Below, piece by piece: positions 1 through 13,200 of a DNA stretch of 64,000 nt (its first letter is position 1; each line of letters begins with the position of its first letter). A program made the position numbers and the translations under genes. The notes beneath the pieces were generated by a model. That model did no database searches. It saw nothing but the letters and a program-made list of their open reading frames with translations, and was not told the DNA's origin. Source of the DNA: Platycnemis pennipes (Eukaryota > Arthropoda > Insecta > Odonata > Platycnemididae); the NCBI GenBank assembly GCA_933228895.1, contig OW121847.1, positions 128,506,350 through 128,570,349 on the forward strand, read 5' to 3'.

Positions 1-490
1 GTCGAAGAACTTGGCCTCATGGTTTGTATTTTTTGCACAGCTTAGTGATACCTGTGCCGGAAATCGCCAGTAAATTGGCCATTAACTTTCCCTTCGATGC
101 CTTTTCAGTAATCTTCAACTTCCCAGAACTACCACAACATGTCACCTCTTCCTTGAAGAATTAGAGATTGTCAATTTGTATTTTTACCAAATAAAACATA
201 CACGGCCACGGAAATACGATACACGGCCGCAGGTACGCGGCCACGAAAGATGTATTAAGTGTGTGTATTATTTGTGTGAGGGCTTAACTTGTGAAGGTTT
301 AATATATTTTTTCATTAGGGCGGAGGTTCATTATATTTTTTTCATTTTTATAGCTTTTAATGTATTGATTTCAGCTTTTAACATTTTCTGAGTTTTGACG
401 AAAATTTAATTCAGCAGAAATAAAATACATATTCTGATAATAGGGGACCTTTTGGCGATCGTTCAGGGAAATTGGTAAAGCCATCAGTAG
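1..490. repeat. truncated copy of the CAGGGTGGC-ended element family
   Basis: Runs collinear with 12493-12890: both contain AACTTTCCCTTCGA, ACTACCACAACATG, CTCTTCCTTGAAGAATTAGA and the GGCCAC/CGGCCGC cluster, with scattered substitutions. Neither terminus is present here; the homology stops near the phrase GCCATCAG at about 485. Confidence 0.8.
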
Positions 491-661
491 GGATCCGTGA
501 AATTCGCGAGACGCGATATCACGAAATACCGCTAAATCGGAAAATAAAACGAAATTTCGCCTTTTTGGCGAATAGCAAGAAGTTCCACAGAGAAAAAAAT
601 CATTCACCTTGACTTCACCTTGATCTCATAATAGTTTCAAAAATTTTAGAAAAATAGGATA
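491..661. other. unassigned sequence
   Basis: No coding potential, transposon end or repeat is recognised between the truncated repeat and the first LINE fragment. Confidence 0.5.
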
Positions 662-955
662 GATAGGATTACAAGCTTTATCACTAAAAGTAAAATCTTG
701 CATGCTGAGCAATATGGTTTCCAGAAAGGTAAAAGTACAAATGACGCTCTCGTGAGTTTCTTAAAGAAGGTTATGACATCCTGGGACTCTAATGAGTACC
801 CAGTTGGTGTGTTTAACGATCTATCTCGTGCATTTGACTCCGTTGACCATAAAATTCTTCTAGCAAAGTGTGAACGTTATGGAATCAGGGGCATTCCAAA
901 TAAATGGTTAGAATCGTATCTGAAGGATCGAAAACAGATAGTTTATGCCAAGTGA
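662..955 (+). pseudogene. LINE reverse transcriptase fragment
   Basis: Translates as SKILHAEQYGFQKGKSTNDA followed by FNDLSRAFDSVDHKILLAK and YGIRGIPNKWLESYL. This is the finger/palm entry of a non-LTR RT, including the catalytic F-D-x-x-x-A-F-D region in altered form. It ends abruptly where a second LINE starts with its endonuclease domain, so it is a separate truncated insertion. Confidence 0.85.
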
Positions 956-3760
956 ATTGCAATCTCTTTGTCTCCCCGGCTATGTACTAGCCAATGCCTT
1001 CTGTCGTTTGGTACATAAAAACAGTGGGGTGCTAATACTGGTGTCTACTAGTTTACATCTTTCTCCAGTTGGTTTCTCTAACGATTTCTTGAATGAGGAG
1101 CAAATGTTTGAATCCTGTGTAACGGGGTTCCATCCCAAGGACTGTGACCCATGCATCGTTAATGTCTACCGCTCTCCCTCAATCAGTTTCAACGTATTTC
1201 TCTTAAAAACCAATGAGCTCCTGGAAATGATTCATAACTCTATGCAAGAACCTCTACTATTCATAACTGGTGACTTCAACTGTAGTTTACTAAGTGATAG
1301 TGTTGAGAAAAGGGACTTTATGAACCTATTGCTAACATTTAATATGGTTACTGTTATTAATGACATGCCTACAAGAGTTACTTGTGATTCTGCATCACTG
1401 ATTGATAATATAATAATTAATGCTGATGTATCCTGTGTGGAAGCAACTGTACTCGATTGTGATATTTCCGATCATTACCCAATTGCTGCGGTTATCTCTA
1501 GGAACAAACCCCCAAATCCCAGGGCTTATAAATGCCTTTTTTGTAATGTAAATATTGTGTCGTTTGGGAGGGAACTCGAACTCACAAACTGGCAGGAAGT
1601 ATACAATGCAGATAACTTTGATACTAGTTTTCATCTATTTTATAATAAGTTGCTATATATTTTTGACTGCGCATTTCCCTTAACACTTATATCTAAACCC
1701 AACAAATGTCACAGAAAGAAATGGATTACTGATGAAATTCAGCAAATGTCTTACATGATAAAAAAACTCGCCACTAATTGTAAATTATCTAATGATCAAA
1801 GTCTTGAAGGTGATTACAGGCAACTCAAAAAGCACTATTGTAAGACCTTGAGTAATGCCAAAAGAACTTTTAATGATAGGAGGATAGCAGCAGCCACTAA
1901 TCAATCAAGAGAAATTTGGAAAATTATTAACAGTTACAGAAACATTCCTAATAACCACCACCTGCCTAAACTGCTAAATTCCGAGGATAACTTTTCTCAA
2001 CTTGCAGCCTCAATTGTCGAACATTTCTCCCCCTTACCCTCCTCATCAACAGCCTATAAATCTGATGCACACCTGAACACTCAAGTCAACTCCAGTTCAT
2101 TTTTTCTCACTCCATGCTCTGCTAGTGACCTTAAAGCAATAATGCTTGGTCATAGTAATAAATCCAGTGCTGGTCTAGATGGGATACCAGGATACATCTT
2201 AGCTGCTGTTAATCTTTTTATTTATGAATTTACGAATCCCTGTGGCTAGGTTTTCCAATGACTCTGAAGGAATCAAAAGTTATACCAGTCTACAAAGGAA
2301 AAGGTGATAGTAATGATCTGCACAACTATCACCCAATTTCACTGCAGTCGCAGGTCACAAACATATTAGAGAAGGTTTTTTACACTCGACTATATTCTTT
2401 TCTTGAATCTCAAAAATTGTTTTCCACATGCCAACATGGGTTTAGGAAAAATAGATCCGCATCATCTGCCATTCATGATGCAGTGCATTTCATTCTATCT
2501 GTGATGGATAGTAAAAGGAATGCTTTAGGTTTATTTGTAGATTTCTCACAAGCCTTTAATAATGTTAACCACCAACTCCTCCTGAAGAAGCTGGACAGAT
2601 TGGGCATCCGTGGTATCCCCAACAGCTGGATCCAACCATATTTGACAGACAGATCACAGAAAGTTGTCCTGAATGTTGGAGGTGCTCAGTACAATTCCTT
2701 ATTATAAGGCATTTTTTGTGGTGTTCCCCAAGATTCTGTCCTGGGCCCTGTCCTATTTTTAATCCTTATCAATGATCTTCCTAACAGCCTGAACATTACT
2801 GAAAATGTAAAGACTATCCTATATGCAGATGACACGAACATTCTCATTTCTTCTCCATCATACCAAAGTATGATTTTAAAGAGTGAACTAATATTACAGC
2901 GTCTAAGTGAATGGTGTACAATTAACTGTTTAAATTTCAATGTGGATAAATCTCTATCCATGTACTTCTCACTTAAGCTTAAGCATCAAAATGATCTGAA
3001 GCTTGGTCTGAATGGTCATCCATTATGTCAAACTCAGAGTGTTAAGCTCCTTGGTGTTCAGATCACCTCTAACTTGCCCCGGTATGAGCATGTATTATAT
3101 CTAATTAAAAAACTGAGTTCTACGTGCTATCTCCTACGTGTCATTAGGTTTTCTCTTAGACCTGATTATTACTATCACTTTACTATGGTCAATTGTACGC
3201 TCACATTGCATCCAGCATAATATTCTGGGGTTCATCTCCCACATCAATTAAACTGTTTAGATTGCAGAAGAAAGCTGCTCGCTTGATGACCTTTGCACCT
3301 TACAATGCTCCATGTCGTCCCATATTTAAGAAACTCAACATCCTTCTACTTCCATGTATCTATATATTTTTTTTGTTTTGTATATTAAGTCCAAACATAG
3401 TGATCTCCCTAAAAATTCTGATGCTCACAACCACCATACTTGTGCTCATGATTCTATACGTCATGATTATGTTAGGACAAAATCAGCCTTACAACGGCCA
3501 AAAACCTTTGGGTTATGCCTTTTCAACAGATTACCATCAGTTATAAGAGAGTGTGAAAGTATGAATACCTTCAAGTTGAAATTGAAAATGTTTTTGCTTG
3601 GCAAATTATGTATATTATTATACATAAATGAATATTTTCAGAATAATTAGAATGTGAATCTTATGCTTATCAGTATTTTTGACTTCTGTATAAATGATGA
3701 ATCCTATACCTTTGCAATATGGTCTTTGGATAATAAACATTATTATTATTATTATCATTT
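953..3760 (+). mobile_element. near-complete LINE: AP endonuclease plus reverse transcriptase, decayed
   Basis: Frame 945-2249 carries the exonuclease-endonuclease-phosphatase domain (FITGDFNCSLL, ISDHYPIAAV), which nicks target DNA. RT follows: PVYKGKGDSNDLHNYHPISL (2258-2707), GVPQDSVLGP (about 2722), palm YADDT at 2822-2836, then FWGSSPTSIK and YNAPCRPIFKKL. It resembles the CR1/L2/Jockey-like group. Frame breaks near 2249, 2705, 3220 and 3350 make it non-functional. The 3' end is an (ATT)n tail at about 3738-3756. No zinc-knuckle ORF1 is seen; the 5' part is truncated at 953. Confidence 0.88.
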
Positions 3761-4071
3761 TTACTTTTACCTTTTTTCTACATTTTTGTATAAATAAGAA
3801 AAATTATATGTACTTTGGAAATTCTTTGATTTTATTTCCTTTATTTCTTTGTTAAAAATTCTAAATTAAAATATGCTCAGCCTGCCTTTGGTGGGGCCAG
3901 CTTCCTCTGTCCATAAAATCACAATTAGGTATAAGATAATCTCTAAAATTCAGTAAAATCAAAAGCTCTGCAAAGGTAAAAAAATGATTAATTTGTTGTC
4001 GTGTTTGGATGTCTACAAAGTGCATCCAATGTGTTCCACCTTAATGATAATATTGGGTGTTCTTTTCATAG
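3761..4071 (+). other. ERCC6 intronic sequence before exon a
   Basis: AT-rich, no coding potential. It contains the T-rich branch and pyrimidine region preceding the 4071 acceptor. Confidence 0.6.
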
Positions 4072-4227
4072 TTATCAAAAGGTGGGTGTCCAGTGGATGT
4101 GGGAACTTCATCAGAAGAAATGTGGAGGAATATTAGGTGATGAAATGGGATTAGGAAAAACAATCCAAATAGTGGCCTTTTTCGCAGGACTTTCATCCAG
4201 TCCTCACAAGTCATCTCTCACTGGATG
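4072..4227 (+). CDS. ERCC6: ERCC6 exon a: Q-motif and Walker A
   Basis: The acceptor is a T-rich tract ending in AG at 4070-4071. The exon opens with the third base of a split codon and reads [13 protein letters not shown], then [13 protein letters not shown], which is SNF2 motif I (ATP phosphate binding). The donor GT at 4228-4229 (gtctgt) is weak. I chose it because ending at 4227 leaves phase 2, and the following exon supplies the missing base to make a Trp codon. The next upstream coding exon is not visible; 1-4000 is transposon sequence. Confidence 0.88.
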
Positions 4228-7200
4228 GTCTGTATTAATTCCTCTAAGTGTGACCATGTCTGCTAATAATTTTATTTTAGTGAAAAATTGTAATTGATTA
4301 TTAATTAATGGCTATTAAATTATTCAAGAATTTTTTTACTGAACCTGATTGTTAAGGACTTCGAAAGTCTTAGTTCTCTCAGGAAAATTTGATAGTGGTA
4401 TCATATCTGATTCACCCCTTGCAAATATCTATTTACCTTCAAACTACTAGGCACTATTGCTACTTGTACTGTATTTGCATCTTCTTCTCGGCTCAAGTAT
4501 TCCTTTTTAAATTATATTAAAACATGAAATATCACTGCTATTATTAGCCTACTCTCAGTTATTCAAGGGTCAAACTCTAAGTTTAAATAAGTCATGCAAC
4601 TTAACAAAATAGTAGAGTATTAATGGTGGAAGGCAATAATTTTGTGATGGTTATGCAGTGAGCATAAGTTAGTAGAATTAATGTGGATTATTTAAGGAAA
4701 CCAAGTAGTAATCCCTGGTTGAATACACATGATTTTGGTCATAAAATTTCCGATTTCCACCTGAAATCAAAATTTCTGTGTGTGACTCACACTGCTTCTG
4801 TATGTAATACATAAATTCCCACGATATTATCCACATGAAAAATTATAATTGTGCCCAAGATCCATTTGAAATCCATAATTTATCCCTGTGATCCCAATTT
4901 GCCTCAAGAATCTCTGCATCTCCCACATGGAAGTTTCGTCTTTGAACTGAATTACTCCACAACTATCTAACTCATACTTCCCTTTTCCAACAGTTTACCA
5001 AAGTAGGCTATTTTCACGAAGCAGGATTTTCTTCATGCTCATGTAAAACAATACCGGTGAAAGCCTAAAAAAAATGAAATTGGTACAATCACACAAATTT
5101 CCATTTCCAAATCCTCTTAAGAGCTACTCTTAAGAGCTAGCCACCTATTGTGGTGGATTTTACATGGTATCCACATGGACTCATGGGTCACCATAATTTT
5201 CATTATCCCTGTGCCTTCACTTCCTTACTATTCTGTCGAATCAAGTGAATTTAAGTGTTGAAAATTGCCAGAGGAAAAAGATTTCCTGGACCAGGAATTG
5301 AACCGTGGACCATTGGCTTCCTGTGCCAATGCCCAGACCACCATGCTACTGAGAATTCCAGATCCTGAAGAATCTAGGGTAGTGTGGTGTCCTGCACATT
5401 GTCCCGGCAAGCCAAAGGTTTTGGTTTGATTTCCAGTCCAGGAAACCTTTTTCCTTTGGCAATTTTCACCACTGCCTTGCCATGCATAATGGCAAATCTT
5501 GAGCTGAATTTAAAGTTCACTCACTGAAGGAGAGATTTCTGAGATTAATGGCAAATATTTTCAAGTCTTGCTCACTGATGGCATTGACTGATGAACAAAA
5601 TGAACATTGCCTGCTTCACTTTGCCCTTTATTTTTTAATTGAATTTTAGGTCACACCTTTCCTTAAAACATGCAACTCATAGCATGTAAGATTAAAATAC
5701 TTAATGGCATTGAAGATAATTTTTTTACAGGGTAATTGTACCAATGATCAAAATATTGATGGGAGAGTTGAATATTCATGTGCTCTATCTTGTGTGCACT
5801 GCTCTATTTTCGTGTTCTCAATTTGTTTTATACAACTCTCTTCCTCATCAGTTACACAACTTCTAATCCTATATTCTAAATTCACCATGGTCCCAAGTGA
5901 GGCAGTAAAGAGATGAATCACTCTTCAAATTGATCCTTATATATGTTTTTAAAACTTAGTTCTCACCATAAAAATAAAAACTGTGTATGGTTATTATTTG
6001 CATTATTTTTTTGAATGTATTGAGACAGGCCAAAAGGGCTCGGACCCTCTCTTATTGTTTGTCCAGCCACCATGCTGCACCAGTGGGTTAAAGAATTTCA
6101 TGAATGGTATCCTCCTCTTCGCATTGCAATAATGCACGATTCAGGATCTTTTTCAGGTAAGGAAAATTTATGTTGACTTAAGATTAGATGCATGAATTGC
6201 TATGAAACTAATGTGAGGGGGGAAATTCTTTGGATGCCAAAGCAAGTAGTCTATAGTCCTCTTGTATGATGTCTGAGTAGGAACAGAAAGCATTTGAGTG
6301 AAGGGGAGGTATTTAGAATAATTCTTTGATGATTTAAAATGATTTGCATTCAACATCAGAAAGAATCCTAGGTAAAAGTTGTACCTGAACAATTTTGCCT
6401 TGGATTCCGCCAGGGGCGTCAGAACTATTTTCGCTGGGAGAAACTATTTTGAAAAGGGCCCGGCTCCTATGAAAAGGGTCCACATTTCTTGCAGATAGAA
6501 GGGGGTAGAGAATATAATTTGGCAAAACAGCATATGAAGGTGGTAGAATATGCATCAGAATGGGTAAGCAAGCTGGAAACAAGTGAAATTTAATTTTTAT
6601 AAATGAAGACTACTCATTTCTTTAGGGCCTGGGGTAATTTCTGGGGGGGGCCTGCGGACTCCCCTGCCCCCACTTTCGACGCCACTGGATTCCGCATTGA
6701 GTGCTGCAAACTTCACAGTTATTAGAGATGACTTACCAATTTGACTCATACAGGAGCAACTAATAATCTCCATTGAGTTAAGAACATGTAGAAAGAGCGA
6801 ATGGATAAATGTGACAATATTTTATCCAAGTAACTGATGAATTTTTCATAAGCTAGGTTGGAAAGAAGCTTAAGAAGGAATATTACATTTCTATCCAGTG
6901 TTAAATGTAACAACCCAGGTATAATATATAGAACATCAAGGAATCTATTCAAAACCTGAAGAAAGGTAACTTTTATGCGAAGAATGCATACATAAACCGG
7001 CATAACTTGGCTCTGCGGGTGTTGTATTACCACCTCAGACACCAATACGGCATAGGTGCGAATCCGGTGCTGCCTTACGCCCCTGGAGATATAGAGTCCG
7101 TCATTGACAATGATAAGTGTAAGACCTGGTGAAATTATTCCTTCCCCACCACCGTTGAAGGCGACGAATCCTGATATCGTTCCCCTCGACAATCTCTTGC

Positions 7201-10200
7201 ATGCCCAGTTCATGATTCGGCCCCGGCCGAAATGAACATGGCAGCTAAGGAGATAGAAAAAAGGACTAAATATCAAGATCTACTGTGCGAACTCTGGCAA
7301 ATGTATGCAGGGTACTCTGTCAAACTGGTAGTCCTCATCATGGGCATGCTTTGTGGTGTCAAGAGCTCACTAGTTTAGAATTTCAAGTGCATCTCAGCGT
7401 GCAGTGCACAAGCAGATGCACTTGCAGGTGCAATGCAGAAGGCTGTCCTTCTTGGGTCCCTCCATCTGCTTCGTGCGCATGACCCTAATGCAGGGTAGCC
7501 ACAGTGGCGGACATGGCTACCCATAGGCGCAACCCCTCTCGAGTCTCGGGCAATTATGACAGCAGTGAAACCTGATGCTAACTGGAGACTCAGAGGTGGA
7601 AGTTACATCACAGTAACTTCTAATAATAATACATTTATTTGTTTTGAGATTTGTAGTTTGTACACAAAATACAAATATAGGACACGTCAAAATAAATACA
7701 AAATAATATCAGCATCATCAAATCATACAGACTCTTCAATAAAAACGCAAATAAAATACAAATATAGGACACGTCAAAATAAATACAAAATAATATCAGC
7801 ATCATCAAATCATACAGACTCTACGATAAAAATGCAAATATAAATATAGGACATGTCAATGAAAGTAACATGTGAGAAATACAAATAATGGAACATTGTA
7901 GAAAAGTAATAATGAAATTAAGAATATTAAACCTTAAATAGAACTATTGCAACAATTGAATTGGAATTTAGAATTACATATGTAGAAATCCATTAATGGA
8001 ATAAAATTAATTTTTGTGAAGAAACTTCAGCAACTTTTGCTTAAAGACTGATGTCATTTTTTACCTAGGGAGGTAAACTATTAAACTGGTAAGCATATTT
8101 TTCCAGACCTCTGTTTTTAATATATAGATGATTTTTTCAGGAGTTTAGGTCCTTGTGAAAATGAAGAAATGAACTATTTGGCCAACGTTTCGGAAAATAT
8201 ATTTTTTCCTTCTTCAGGGCTTTAAGCTCTTTTGAGGTGAATTTGTTTGTCAAAATTCACCTAAAAAAACAAATTCACCTTAAAGAGCTTAAAGACCTGA
8301 AAAAGGGAAAAATATATTTTCCGAAACGTTGGCCAAATAGTTTGTTTCTTCATTTTCACACAGATCTAAACTCCTGAAACGTTGGCCAAATAGTTTGTTT
8401 CTTCATTTTCACAAAGATCTAAACTCCTGAAAAAACCATCTGTATAAACTATTTAATATCTTCAAACCCATAGATTTAGGTCCTTGGGCAGCGTTATGAG
8501 TCCCAGTAAAGTTTTGTTGCAGGTCTTTACAAGTTCTAGTGTTGTGGCAGTGGTTTATGTCATTGGGTGTATTCTGAAGGATGTTGTTTTTTACATTTAT
8601 ACTAATAGCATAATTTTATATGCATGGAATTGGCAAAATACCAAGTCTTTTAAAAAAAGGAAGACAAGGTGCATCATAAGGAGCATTGCACATCAACCTT
8701 ATAATATACTTCTGTATTTTGAAGATGACAGTGGCATGGGGAGAGGAACCCCAGAACAGAATGCTGAAGATAATGTGGGAGTAGCATTCGTTATGATAAA
8801 TAGATAATAAAACAATATTATTTACAGTATTCCTGATGCTCCTTATGAGGCAGCATACTGAACCTAGTTTATTGTGAAGTTCACAAATGTGCTCTACCCA
8901 AGTTACATTCTTATTCAGAGTAACTCCTAGGAACTGCATGCTAGAAATTTGTGGGAGTAGTTTCCCATCTACAACAATTGGAACTGGGGCAGGAACTTTA
9001 TTCTTGTTTCAAAAATAGATAAGGCCCTATTTGTATCGGTTCACTTTAGAAAATTACTTTGATACTATTCAAATAAATGTTTAGTGGCACTGACAGCCAT
9101 AAGGGACAAGCTATTCAATGACAGGGCTGACAAGATAACATGGGTGTCATCTGCATAAAGTATAGGGTTCACTCCAGTAACAGATTAAAGAGTATCTGGT
9201 AGATCATTTATGTACAGTAAAAATAGAATGGGGCCCAAGACTGAGCCTTGAGGTACTCCAAGTAAGGCTTCTTTACCAGGAGAGACAAACTGAGTGCCAT
9301 TTTTATATATAACAACATGTTGGTGGCGTCCACTCAGGTAGGATTCAATCCACTTATAAGGAGTACCTCATATACCATAAGATCCTAGTTTTAGCAAAAG
9401 TAGTTGGTTATTGACAAGGTCATAGGCCACAGAAAAGTCAAAGAAGAGACCTAATGTCTCTGTTCTATTGTCTAAATTTGAGAGTACAGTGGGAGCTCGG
9501 TATATTGAGTGCTCCCAATGGCTGAGAAATCACTCACTATAGTGAGCGCTTGTTAATTCCGAAGGTGATGGATTAAGCCTCTCAATTCCCACAGTTGTTC
9601 TTACTTGTCATTTTCTTTCATTATCATGCTATTAGAAATGGGTAGAAGAGCCATTTTCATGTGCAATTGCTTATTAATCGATCATTTTGCAAATTAAATC
9701 TTCCAAAACAATAATTTATGCTTTACTGAAGTATTCTAGTGTTAACCAGTACATCCATTGGTTAGGAAAGTTGTAATGAGTCGCCGAAATACGGCATTTT
9801 CGGCAGTCGAAAATATTTCTTGCATAATTAGCTATTCCTAGCCATTCTTAATATTCACATTTAGTTAGCTCTCGAAAATTAGTTTGCAGCAAGTGTTTAT
9901 TTATTCAAGCAAATGCCTCTGTAAGTTTCACTGCACATCCTGTGTCGTACTAGTGCTGCCATCTGAAGGATCTAGAGCGAACGGAGGTAACTACCATGAA
10001 ATACTATTGCCGAGATTTATCGATGCATTCACTCAAAATTGTATGCAACCGTTAATTCAGGAATCATAAAATAAAAACTTGTTGAATAGGATAAATTTTA
10101 ATTATTCACTTAAAATTGGCCCTGGCAATATTTACGAAAACATAGAAAAATATGCACAGATTAACAAATGTACCAGAAAACATAAGTATTCCCATTATTT

Positions 10201-13200
10201 CTGCTAACAGGAAAAAATAACCGTAACCAGAATATATGAATCGTAAAATTATAAGCAAATTAATAATGCTTTGGCAACAGAAAACTTTGACGACTTTGTC
10301 GCAAGAATAAAAAGCATAACCAAACTAACGTCGGACCTTATGTATCACAAATACACACTTCACATTAACAGCAGAGTACTTTCGATTTCTATTTCTGGCT
10401 GAAAAATTACTCAAGCGTCGTCTGCTTCAGTATAGGGGCAGGAACGAGCAGGTGGAAGCGGGATGGCGAAGGCAGGCGGGCTGAACTCCACCCCTTACCC
10501 ATATCACCGCTCTCCGCTGTCATGCTTTGGTTAATGCTTTTCCGCTTTTTCATCTAATGCCTATTATGCTCCAGTGTTGACTTGCTCAACAAAAGAACAA
10601 CTAAAAAGTGTGAGCGTGCGCAAGATACGCCAGGGCAGGCCATAAATCGCCAGTGCCTGGACTTGATTGGACTTTAAATAATGTAGAGATGGCACAAATC
10701 TTGTATTCTAAGTTGTTGACTAATAATGCTACTAAAGATAAATACCATGTGTTAATTTATACTTTGCAGAGCATTGCCCTCAAGAAATATTGCTTGTAAT
10801 ACCGAGTGTGAACCGTGGCAGGAGCATCTTGGCTTCGCTGTATCCGTTTTCTTTTACATGTTAACCATGGGCCTTTTGATGGTACATTGCCAATAACGCA
10901 TTATTTCATGATTCTCGCTATATGTCGTACTCACTATAACGCAGGGTTGGGTCAGTAGAATATTCTGTGTAGAAAATGCGTAATCTACGTGTATTTGCTA
11001 CCGTTGAATATGTAATGTACAATATTGCTAATAGTTACATATTCTACGTGTAGAAAATTATTTTTACATATACTGCTAAAGAAGTGATTACTATTATTGG
11101 AAAATTTTATTTTTACATTATACCAACAAATTTTAATAATTAAACGTATATTTAGTGCAGTTTCAACTTAAATAGCCCATTAGGTACAAGCCTACCATTG
11201 CTAGGCCTGACAGGAAATCAATAATTATCCAAGACTGAACTGTCTAAATGCTATATTATCATGAGTCAAAGCAATATTTTCTAGATTGATTGGTGTAGGA
11301 CTGAGTCATTTGTAACCACTTCATATCATTTTTTAAATTCTCTATGACAAGTACTTGCATTTAGTTACATATGCAGTAGGCCAGATTAAGGATTATATTA
11401 ACTGGTATTTTAATTGTAGTACAATTATGTCCATTGCCACTAAGTGAAACATTATAGGAAGTATATTACTGCACCTCTATCAAGGTCAAGAGAAAGTTAC
11501 CATAATAAAACAGAGCTCTTAAGTTGTTTTTTGATGGTAACTTTCTCTTGAAGCCTTAAGGCTGTTCCTTAAAGGTTCTACATGTACAGGGCAGTGTACA
11601 TATGAACAATTACAGGGTGGCGGAATTGTCAGGGAAAATTGGAAATCTGGAAAAGTCAGTCTCGTAACAGTCAAGGAGGAACTGGGATAGGAAATTCTCA
11701 CTATTTTTCTACCATTGCATTTATCTGGCAGTCTTTCCCACCCTTTATTTTACCAAAACATTTCACCAACTAAAACGAATGTTCATCGCCGAAGTGCATA
11801 GAATAAACCCCGTCAACTCGTTGAACATTCAGTTGTGAATCTTAGTTATTTAGTTGTGAATCAGTCGTACGATGAATCTCTTTTGTATATCCTATGTGAT
11901 ATTTGCCTAGCAGCGTTATAATTCATGATCACCATGTATTCCGCTCATCTCAAGGAATCCGAGGCTATGTTGTTCGGAAGATTTTACATCGTGTTTTTTT
12001 TAACTTCCGAGACTCAGGTCAAGAGGTTGCAGCACTAGCTTTTAGTAAATACGTGCTTGCAGTTCTAAAAATACGAGACAATGATTATTAAAATGGTAAT
12101 ACCAGCACGGACACACGTGTAAACAAAATCTAACGTAAAATCATCTTCGATTCCCATACCCCTCTTCGTGAGACAGCAAGAAGTGTTCTCCTCCCCTCCC
12201 CTCCTTTCACGCTCATCGTCATTATTGAATGGCCCCCTTAGCTCCATCTCAAAGCAATTTGGTCTGGTCACAAACCACCTCAAATATAATATTCCTGAAT
12301 ATGATGTTGCCGATGCTAATCGCCTCCTGTTTTCACTCTAAGTGGCACGATTACGTTTTGTTCGTTTATACAAATATTTTTACATTTTTGGTTCCCTCTT
12401 ACAATCAAGGGGTTATAACCATGTTAATCAAATTGTTATTCGCTTCCAAAGTTCACTCGCGCCATCCGATTTTGATCCAGTCTAACAACTAGGGCTTGGT
12501 TTATATTTTTCGTGCAACCTGTGCCAGAGTCCGTCACTAAATTCACCATTAACTTTCCCTTCGAATGCATTTCAGTAATCTTAAACTTCCAAGAACTACC
12601 ACAACATGCTACCTCTTCCTTGAAGAATTAGACATTGTCAATTTGTAATTTTACCGAAGGAAACATACACGGCCACAGAAATACAATACGCGGCCGCCTA
12701 CCCGTGGCCGTGAAAAATGTGTTTAACTAGTGAAGGTTTAATATATTTTTTCATTCTTATAGCTTTTAATGTATTGATTTCAGCTTTTAACATTTTCTGA
12801 GCTTTGACGAAAATTTAATTCAGCAGAAATAAAATATTCCAATAATAGCAGATCTTTTGGTGATCGGTCAGGGAAATTTGTAAGGCCATCAGGGGAAAGT
12901 CAGGGAATTTGAAAATTGAATATCAGGAGCCACCCTGAATTACTAAACACTTTCAAGCTGCGCAGAAGATGCAGGGGCATTAAGTAAATTATTTCCAAGA
13001 TTGCTTAAACCTGGATGCTTGCATTTATTAAGCTCCCAAAAGGTTGATGGACTTTTGATGCCCTTGTTTCTCAGCTCTAGAATACACTGTCTTTGCTATG
13101 ACTCATGAATTTCGCTAGGTCTTCCAACCCATCTCCATCACCCAGGATTTGAACCCGGGACCCTCCAGTCAGTAGCTGAGCACTCACCCACTAAGCCACC

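Larger units (their letters stand above)
7621..9485 (-). mobile_element. LINE (non-LTR retrotransposon), 3' part, antisense
   Basis: Minus-strand reverse transcriptase remnant. The palm motif YADD is encoded at 9146-9157 and [10 protein letters not shown] just before it (about 9233-9262). Then comes an RT C-terminal region with FWGSSP and [14 protein letters not shown] (8616-8939). The 3' end is the TAATAATAATACATTTATTT tract at 7621-7640, typical of an ATT-type LINE tail read in antisense. Several frameshifts and stops make it a pseudogene. At 9485 it is cut by a Tigger-like element and resumes at 13428. Confidence 0.82.

Noticed and set aside
4001..4071. ATG at 4001 as the ERCC6 start
   Set aside because: It lies before a good acceptor at 4070-4071 and would start the protein inside the ATPase domain with non-homologous residues; intronic.
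6746..7276. 176-codon minus-strand frame
   Set aside because: No domain recognised and its neighbourhood looks like decayed repeat; kept only as an unassigned stretch.
7621..7850. Short tandem units as a CRISPR-like array
   Set aside because: Units are directly adjacent without unique spacers, in a eukaryotic LINE 3' UTR.
13145..13198. Possible tRNA gene
   Set aside because: Box A and box B are good but the acceptor and other stems do not form; better explained as a SINE head.
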